From contig JAULBX010017748.1 in assembly GCA_032358255.1 (NCBI GenBank), positions 1-64,000 of the forward strand: a DNA stretch of 64,000 nucleotides, given 5' to 3'. Within the stretch, counting starts at the first letter, position 1, and each line of letters starts with the position of its first letter. The position numbers and the translations under genes are program-made. The notes beneath the pieces are model-generated. The model saw only the letters and a list, made by a program, of their open reading frames with translations, was not told the DNA's origin and did not search any database. The DNA is from Heterotrichella gracilis (lineage: Eukaryota; Sar; Xanthophyceae; Tribonematales; Xanthonemataceae). This document shows, one piece after another, positions 56,451 through 64,000 of the stretch.

Positions 56451-58164
56451 CGAGACAGTGGGGGAGTCGAGACAAGAGCGTAGACCAGTGAAAGGGGAAT
56501 TGTGCCATAGTGGGTCTGGGACTGGGACTGGGTCTGGGACAACAGAGCAGTTTTTGGCACAAAGGTGCTGCAGGTTGAGTAAGACCCGAGTCTTTAAGCA
56601 GAATATCTTGTTCCAAGCTAGATCAGCTGTATCCTGGTCAAACGAGACAGGTCCAGGCACATGCATGCATTAAAATGCATGCTTTAGTGTGCTCTTGGCT
56701 GCTGAAGGCCTGTTCCATCAAAGCTAGCTGCTAGCATGCTTAAAGGACTGAAAAGCACGCCACGTTGCAAACGCATGTACACTTCACACCGTTCAGATGC
56801 AGTTGAGCAGAGACACTCGAGCATGCATGCCGCCACCCACCTGCTCTGCCCTGCTGCATTGTAAAGCTGTGAGTTGGACCTAGGATGCCGATGTAAAGCT
56901 TTGCAATAAGGTGGAGACGATGGTGCACAGCATTGAAGCAAAGCCCCCTAATATCACCGCCCTGGGTAAAAAGGGGTTGGAGCCTCCCGGAGGGTCATGC
57001 ACAGGGTTTGGGGTTTAGGGTTAGATAGCTGGTCAATAATGGCATTGTCCACAGAGAACATGCACTCTTTTGCGCGGCCAGTTATCTTAAAAAAGCAGGC
57101 AATTTCAAGAAAAGCAAAAGGCTAGTCATGACGCGGTGCCAGGCATTTACCAGATCCACACCTGACTTTGAAATTCCACTCTACCCTTGATGTATACATG
57201 TCTTTGAGCTTTCACAAGCTTATGCTGACAGAAACGCTGTCCTAACTCTGGTGGTCCAACCGGCCAATCCTACACGCTAAGGGAGAAAATAAGCTGCACA
57301 TGCTACTCATACACAGTTCAAAACACAAGCTGCAGTCCTGTGACGCAGATGCCTAAGCATATAAAGAAGGCAGTAAAGACAGCAATAGACTGGTGTGCAC
57401 GCGATCGCCGTCACTACACATCGCACAGGACAAATGAAAGAATGTTGCAATACGTTAAAAAAGAATCCGTTTACTACCGTTGTAACAAAGCAGACAGGTA
57501 CTTGGCCATTCTTGTGCGGTTGTTCGATGGCTGTACACCAAATTGCCAGGTATTCCAGAGCATGGGATTGTTGGTTCGAAATGCTAGACCTTTCAAACGC
57601 ACTCAGACATGGCCGGTGCACTGCGCCCATAGATAGCTCATGATATGCCCCCTCCACCCCATCACTCCCATCCCATTCAGCCGCTGCACCACCCTCTTAT
57701 TCACATCCACACCCACCACCTTGCCCGCACCCCCACTCACCAACACCCACCGTGTTTCCCCACAAACCCCTTGTGGCCCCCACGCGCCTGGCTCCCACCA
57801 TTCCCCATCAAACCCCCCGTGCATCCCACCCGCTCACTCCACCCCCGACCCCAGCACCCGCTCTCCCTCCTTGTCCTCTCATAATGTGGGGAATATGTGG
57901 GTGGTAGATGGGAGCGGGGAGCACTCCACCATAGTTGGACCCAGGCACCCCCTGCCCCCTCTCTCCACCCCACCCATGGTGTCCATGAGCCGCTGGGCTA
58001 CCCGGTCATTCACCTCCAGACCCACCACTGTGCGCCCACCACCCTCCATTTGCTGCTCTCCATCCTGGTGCTCTCAATTTTGGGGGAGTAGAAAAAAGAG
58101 GAAATGTGCGAGCAGGGCCGCAGCATGTTGGCAGTGTCCACCCACCCACGCACCACCAGCCTCA
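56451..58164. other. intergenic between F-box remnant and SBNO gene
   Basis: Apart from two echoes of the SBNO terminal exon (57650-58080) no gene is recognised. TGCATGCA-type blocks lie near 56661-56684 and 56820-56830. A TTTAGGG-like tract is at about 57008-57022. Confidence 0.4.
57650..58080 (-). repeat. two echoes of the SBNO terminal exon
   Basis: About 57975-58070 (CCGCTGGGCTACCCGGTCATTCACCTCCAG) and, more decayed, about 57660-57740 (CCGCTGCACCACCCTCTTATTCAC) copy the terminal exon region 58165-58250 downstream of the true stop. Flanking TCCACCC- and CCCATTCC-type stretches are also shared. Confidence 0.8.
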
Positions 58165-61100
58165 TCATTCTATCCCCTTCATGCTGTCCTTGAGCCGCTG
58201 CGCCACCCGCTCATTCACCTCCAGCCCCACCACCGTGCGCCCATCCTCGGTAACCACCCGCACCACCCGCGCCACCCTCTGCCGCTCCTCGCCGCTCCTG
58301 GTGAGGTAAGTCTGGCCCCCGCCCACAAACGTGTTGATGCGCTGCCACACGTGGAGGACAGAGCCGGTGATGAGGTGTACGGTCTGCATGCGGTTGCCGG
58401 AGGAGCAGCTGCGCCCATGGCGCTGCCTGCGCGTTGGGGAGAAACCTTGGTTGGGGTTATGTGGAGGGCATGGGTGCGCTAGGGAAGGGTCGAGGGGAGT
58501 GGGGCGATGGCACAGGCGCATGTTGCGAGGGTAATGTCTAGTCGCAGATGTCGCCCAAAACACATATGAGCAATGAGTCGATCCCTCTGCATGCATGCCG
58601 TTATCGGATGACTGGAGGAGGGGCACGGGTGTGGGGTTATGGGTTTGGGCGTAGGGTTTCGGTGCGCGTGGGTGTGGTCGCGGGGGACACAGGCCGAGTG
58701 GCGAAAACACACATGAGCAAGGGCTACCACTGATGGATTGCGTGCAGCATGACGCAGGCCATTTCAGGACCTCGTGCAGGCTGGGCTGGGGTGTTGCACA
58801 AGGTTTTTAAGAGCACTCTGCAGGACTGGTAGGGAAGTGCAACCATAGGGTTTCCCGAATCACGAACTCAATCGATACAATCCAACAATGTAGCATGTAC
58901 CCAACATTTGCACTGGCAGGCCATAAACCGGCAGTAAATTTACTCAAAATGATCAATTGAAGGAATGCGCATCGGCGCATGCAGGCCCACAGCCCAATCG
59001 CCGTGCATGCACGCACACACACCCCCACAAGGCCCTGTGTCTAGGGTTTTAGGGTTTTGGTTCTACTCACAATTGGATGCACTTGGTGGCGTGGATGCAT
59101 CCCTTCTGGGTGGCCTTGTACCAGAAGTCCCACACCTGCACAGGGGGCGGGGCATTGGCATAGGAGGGGTGGGGGCGATGGCTAGGGAAATGGCTAGGGT
59201 AATGGTTGGGGTGACGGCTGAATCAGTGGGTGTTGTAGGGTGCAGGGCTTTGCGGTCCAAGGCAACACCAGTTACATGCATGAAAGTACCACGGCCACCA
59301 CCACACCACCATCTGCAAGGTTGGTGCACCACCACCACCACTACCACCACCCACCTCCTGCGCATGCTTCTTGTCGTCCACCCTGATGTAGGTATCTGTC
59401 AGCTCAGCCTCAGTGCGCGGGTGGGCCTCGCGCCTGTTTGGTCGGATGAACCTGAACTTCCGGCGCCGCGAGTAGGCTGATTCCTCGTTGAACACCTCGT
59501 AGGCCAGCAGGATGAGGGGGTAGCCTGCGGACATAGCAAGGGGAGGAATTCAGGGTTAGGGTTTTGGTCGGATGAACTTCCTGCGCCGGGTGAAAGTTGC
59601 CTCCTCGTTGAAGACCTCATAGGCCAGAAGGGGGTAGCCTGCGAGAAAAGGATTGAATTTAGGGTTTAGGGTATGGGATTAGGGGTTGGTGTCAGTGCAT
59701 GCGGTTCCTGCTTGAAGACATCGTTGGCAAGCAGCATGAGGGGGTAGCCTGTGGTTTAGGGGAAGGTTTGGGTTAGGGTTTTTGGGACTGGGAGTAGGGT
59801 TTGGGGGTATCAAGTCACACGGACACACACGCACACCTGCAGGGTGCACCCGCCAAACCCCACCAACCCCCCACCTGCACTCTCTGGCAAGGGGATGAGA
59901 ATACTGACTAATCGAGTCCCCCTGCCTCTCGACCCTTTTCCCGCCCCTGTACACCTACCTGTGCCCCCCTGGTTCTTCACCCTTTTGGTGACGTAGAAGC
60001 CAGACAGCTCGGCAGTGGGCCGCAGGCCGCCCGCCCGCATCAGGTCGTGGCGCGTCTGCTTGGCATCGGCCAGCAGCTCACCTGCCAGCAATTTGAAATG
60101 TTATATAAAGATGAAAATTAGCGAAAGAAACAAGTTCTCGTCTCCACAAGCGGCCCCCTTGCAAGAATCCTAGGGTCTCTCCCCGCACAGAAATCCTAAA
60201 TCCCCTCAGCAGGAACCTCAGGAGACCCTCTAAAAACTCACCACAAAGCCAAGCCACACCTGCTGCCTGCCAGCTTGTTCCATGGTCCAGCTCCAGCTCC
60301 ACATGGTACACCCTACACCCTATGGTCTCCACCTGGGATAGAAACCCTAGAACCCTCCAGAAAACTCCACAACACCCTCTAAACCCTGCATAAAACCCTA
60401 CAACCCCAAACCTTACCTGCCGCCTCCCAACTTGTTCCATGGTCCAGCTCCAGCTCCACATGGTACACCTTGGAGCCGTGGATGGGGTCCGAGAACACCT
60501 CCTCCTGGGATGCGATGCGGGTGGATGAGGAGCGCAGGGTCATGATGCCGTCGTCAAACTCGCCCTGCAATGGGATGGTATTGAGGTTTAGTGTTTTTGC
60601 AGTCACAAGTAGGGCCGATGGTCGTGGTCTCAATGCCAAGATTCACTCCGCGGGAGGGTTTTAGGGTTTGGCAACATGGTTTGGAACACTGGCTAGGGTA
60701 CGTTGCGGGATATTGCACAGGGTTTCAGAATGCACTGTAAACTCCTGGGCACTGTCTAGGGTCTAGGAAACACCTCTCAACCTAGGATGAGATGCGCTGA
60801 ACAGCAAACCCCCACCCACCTTGATCCTCAGCATGTTCTCGTGCATCTTGAGCGTGTCTGAAAAGTAGTTGAACAGGGCTTCCTGGTCAGACAGGCGCAG
60901 GCCCAGCAGGCGGTTGAGGAATCGCGACACAGTCAATTTGTGGAAACCCCCCTTGGAGGCGGTGAAACCAACCACAGAGATCTCCTCACTGCGGAGAGGA
61001 AGGGGGGGGGGTTTAAAGGTGGCATTCGGGTTGCTGCAGGGTTTGTAACTTTTGGCTGCCGGGTTAGTGCAGGGGTTGGCGGGGGCTGATGGACGGTATT

Positions 61101-63972
61101 TGGGCAGGCACTGGGCGGTCATTTATGCGGGATTCCCTTTCGGAGGTGGTAAACATGCAAGGGTTTTGGAGAAAGCGTGGGATCATCTTTATGCGCCTGG
61201 TAGCACCAAAGCAAAAATTTAGACAACGCGTGAGACAACGTCAGACAACGCATGACCCCCGCCCCACTCACCCTCCCCTCTTGCTCCCCTTCTCCAGGAT
61301 CCCCACCGCCAGCAGCCGCATTTTGATGTAGTTGAGGAATCCCAGGCCATCGGGGTTGTCGGTCCCCGGGATGGCGTCCGCTGGCAGGCTGGGGATTGTG
61401 ACACCCGCCAGGGATTCCTGCTCGTACAGTACGCTGTCCAGCACGTATGATAGTGCCTGCTCGCCATACTTGTTGTCCACGTTGAACTCCTGGGGAGCGG
61501 GAGGGTTTTGTAAGGGTTTGTTAGGGTTTGTTTAGGGTTTCTGTGTCGGGGTGTTTGTACGCTGTCCAGCACATATGACAGTGCCTGCTCCCCATACTTG
61601 TCCACCATGTTGAACTCCTGGGAAGCAGGAGGAGTTGGGTTTGGGTTCATTATTACCAAAGAAGAAAGACACAAAGTGCGCTGTTCACGCCACTTCTAGC
61701 GACAATGCCACACAACACCCTGTACCCCTATCAAAATCAGATACCCTAGATCCACAATCCCCACCCACCTGGAGGTCGGTCCCCGCCCCCAGCGCGCGCC
61801 TGTCCCCCTGCAGCACTGCTCCCAGGGACTGCAGGCGCTTGGCAGCAGAAGACGCAAAGCGCGCCTCCCCCCCGCACTTTGTGACGATGATGCGGTAGCA
61901 GGGGGCCGAGGCCTGGTTGGAGCGGTGGGAGCGGCCAAACTGCTGGATGGCCTTCTCGGCAGACCAGGGCAGCTCCAGGGTGAGGTGGCAGCGGCGGCGC
62001 TGGTTGGCAACCCTGCGGTGGGGTTTTTAGGAGGGTTTTGCAAGGGTTTCAGGAGGGTGTGTGGTAGGCAGAAAGCTGCAGAAGATGGCAGTGGCCGCCC
62101 TCTCTGGAATTCTAAACACTATTTAGCTGCAGGGCGCAACACCTAGAAGGCACAGGGCATGCTCAGCCACAAGGGGAGGCAACTACATGATCAAGAGATT
62201 AGGGGGATCCCCTGTATTAGGCATAGGATGGCACCCACCTCCTGTCCGCCTGCAGCGAGATGCCTGTTGACGCCGCGTCCGACAGGATTGCCACCAGCTT
62301 CTTGCCGCTCATGAAGTAGCCCTTCTGGAGCAGGTTCACGCGCTTGCGGGCATCGGCCTGGTGGGGCAGGGAGGGTTACATTAAAGTCATGGGTAGGGTA
62401 CACAAGGGTTCCCCTGGAGCAGGTTCACGCGCTTGCGGGCGTCGGCCTGGTGGGGCAGGGAGGGTTTCATTAGGGTTTCATCAGGGTGCTGGTGAGGATA
62501 GGTGAATTTAGGGTTTGGGTAAAGTTATGGTCCAGACGGGCAGGAGTGCCATCAGTCACTGGGGTGTCACGAGCCCTAACGCCTAAAGCCTAAACCCTAT
62601 AACTTGTCGGTCCACAGCACCTTTGTCGGTGGCGGCATCCTCCTTGACGAACCCTTCCTCCCCGTCACCTCAGCCACCGCCCTGGCAAAGGGTTTTGGCT
62701 AGGGATTTGCCCAGGGTATAGGATGCAGCCTTGCAGGGTTTTGGGGGCCTTACCTCCTGGCAGCGCTCAGTCCACACCACCTTATCAGTGGCGGCGTCCT
62801 TCTTGAGGTACCCCTTCCTCCCCGTCATCTCCGCCACCGCCTCCTCCCCCCCCAGCAGGTTGATCAGCCAGTCCAGTGGGTTGGCGGGCAGCTCCATGGC
62901 GTCGATGAGGCGGAGCAGTGCGCGCCGCACCTTCACCAGCTGGGGGCGGGCCTCAACTGCAAGCGAAAATCAAATTTAAAAGAGGGAATATAATAGAAAG
63001 CAGAAGGAATCCGTAAAATGATAAGAAGGAATCAATATAATGAATAACAAGAAGGATGATTGCATAATGAGACATTTAGATGTCTAATTTCTGAGACAGC
63101 CCCACCATGAGGATATAATATACCACGATCAATTAAACTCCACCTGGCGTCAAAGTTCCCACTCAAAGCTTTCTTAGGGTCCAGTCCAGCCTATTTCCAC
63201 CATGTTTACCTTGCGCCTATGTTTGTGCCATGACCCCTGTAACGCATGCAAGGTGTTTGTGCCATGATGTAGTCATGGCGTGTGCAGGCCGCCGGCGTCC
63301 CCGTCCCTCCCCCTTTTATTTGAATATTTCTCCTTCCCGCACCACCTCCTCTCGCACCTGGCTTCTCCTCCCCTTCCTCCCCATCCCCCCTCTCCACCTC
63401 CTCCTTCCAATCAGCATCTAGCTCTGTGTGCTTGACAGCGTACTGCAGCCCAGGCACAATGGGGCTGCCAGTTGCCTGGGGATAGGGGGGGGGAGGAGGG
63501 GGTCAGGGGCTGGAGCTGAGGGGTGTTGCGATGACAGGGAGGTGGGGATACAAGCACAGCCACATGAAAACATCATGTGCAGATGACAAGAGGGGAGTGG
63601 TGCAGGCACTGCCTGTGATTTTACAACCACGTGATCGCAGAGGCATTGCATAGCAACTTGCGCACCGAGAAATTCAAGTCCGAATATTGTAGAACTAAGT
63701 GGGTAGGAGCGAAGGCAGGAGTTAGGGTATGAGTTGTGGATGCATGGTAGCATACCCCCCTCTTCCCCCTTTCACACCGTCCCCTCCCCTTTCCCCACCT
63801 GCGCCCTCCCCCTGGTGACCCTCCCCCCAGCGGGCCCCCTGTCCTCCACCATGGCAAACTCCCCCGCCTCCTCTGCAATCAGCATATCGTACGCCCCCTG
63901 TGCGTGCGCCACCCGGGCCTGCAGCTGGGTGATGCGCTTGGCGGACAGCAGCTTCTCAGCCTTGCTCAGGGC
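58165..63972 (-). CDS. SBNO: strawberry notch/FORGETTER1-type helicase, 3' part
   Basis: Twelve exons are visible in gene order: 63799-63972, 63358-63475, 62754-62956, 62239-62357, 61769-62012, 61272-61489, 60820-60988, 60417-60564, 59959-60081, 59355-59524, 59071-59135, 58165-58426. All are GT-AG and in phase (670 aa). The 5' half lies beyond 64000. Motifs of the SBNO C-terminal helicase region: [83 protein letters not shown], and the SBNO-specific end [20 protein letters not shown]. Family members are SF2/SNF2-like nuclear coregulators; the Arabidopsis homologue FORGETTER1 sustains stress-gene expression by acting on nucleosomes. Function here is by homology. Confidence 0.93.
59557..59760 (-). 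repeat. two echoes of an SBNO exon edge
   Basis: 59557-59641 (GGTCGGATGAACTTCCTGCG ... GTAGCCTGCGAG) and about 59700-59752 copy 59436-59528, which encodes [16 protein letters not shown] and more, with the CCGCAG-type acceptor. TTTAGGG tracts separate the copies. Confidence 0.9.
60258..60333 (-). repeat. echo of SBNO exon 60417-60564 3' edge
   Basis: CACCTGCTGCCTGCCAGCTTGTTCCATGGTCCAG and following bases repeat 60414-60475 (encoding [18 protein letters not shown] plus donor), in the downstream intron. Confidence 0.9.
61556..61625 (-). repeat. echo of SBNO exon 61272-61489 5' edge
   Basis: It copies 61430-61493 ([14 protein letters not shown] region with acceptor) in the upstream intron, with TTAGGGTTT-type sequence between. 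Confidence 0.92.
62410..62460 (-). repeat. echo of SBNO exon 62239-62357 5' edge
   Basis: CTGGAGCAGGTTCACGCGCT and the following bases to GGTGGGGCAGGGAGGGTT repeat 62325-62376 nearly exactly, including the acceptor tract. Confidence 0.92.
62598..62695 (-). repeat. echo of SBNO exon 62754-62956 3' half
   Basis: GGTCCACAGCACCTTTGTCG ... CCTCAGCCACCGCC is a diverged copy of about 62768-62845 (encoding [20 protein letters not shown]), in the downstream intron. Confidence 0.85.
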
Positions 63973-64000
63973 CTGCGGGGAAGGGTGAGTGTGTCAGGGT

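Overview
The window is nuclear DNA of a eukaryote of the green lineage, most likely a green alga. The evidence is spliceosomal GT-AG introns in most genes, a two-domain AP2 transcription factor, an MSL-type MscS channel, a strawberry-notch/FORGETTER1-type helicase, hydroxyproline-rich-glycoprotein-like proline tracts, and many interstitial TTTAGGG (plant-type telomere) tracts. No chromosome end, organelle gene, rRNA or tRNA was recognised. One 100-base run of N (45392-45491) marks an assembly gap.

Layout. 0.9-2.3 kb: a small secreted cysteine-containing protein gene (+) whose second exon is split by a 322-bp hAT-like MITE with a perfect 8-bp target duplication. 3.5-9.6 kb: three tandem F-box/LRR paralogues (+), the third frameshifted. 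10.3-16.4 kb: propionyl-CoA carboxylase alpha subunit (-), 13 exons. 16.7-21.9 kb: mechanosensitive channel (+), 9 exons, divergent from PCCA. 23.0-26.65 kb: double-AP2 transcription factor (-), 6 exons. 28.0-33.6 kb: a receptor-like protein kinase with a proline-rich ectodomain (+), 10 exons. 34.3-47.8 kb: ATP-dependent 5-oxoprolinase (-), 25 exons. 48.7-56.4 kb: three more F-box/LRR paralogues (-) and a remnant of a fourth. 58.2 kb to the window end: the 3' part of a strawberry-notch helicase gene (-), 12 exons visible.

The multi-exon models were built by hand. In each, exon lengths and intron phases close into one open frame across all junctions: PCCA 721 aa, MSL 559 aa, AP2 710 aa, kinase 1037 aa, 5-oxoprolinase 1353 aa, SBNO at least 670 aa. 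PCCA (propionyl-CoA/odd-chain and branched-chain catabolism) and 5-oxoprolinase (glutathione/gamma-glutamyl cycle) are housekeeping enzymes. Nothing suggests the genes work as one unit.

The most striking signal is not a gene. Nearly every intron-rich gene carries, in the adjoining intron or 3' flank, one to six degenerate same-strand copies of a single exon edge: splice site plus about 30-90 bases of coding sequence. They are often separated by short TTTAGGG-like tracts. More than 40 such 'exon echoes' are visible. Several keep a good acceptor site, and one in the kinase gene looks like a poison exon. I do not know a described system that matches this pattern.
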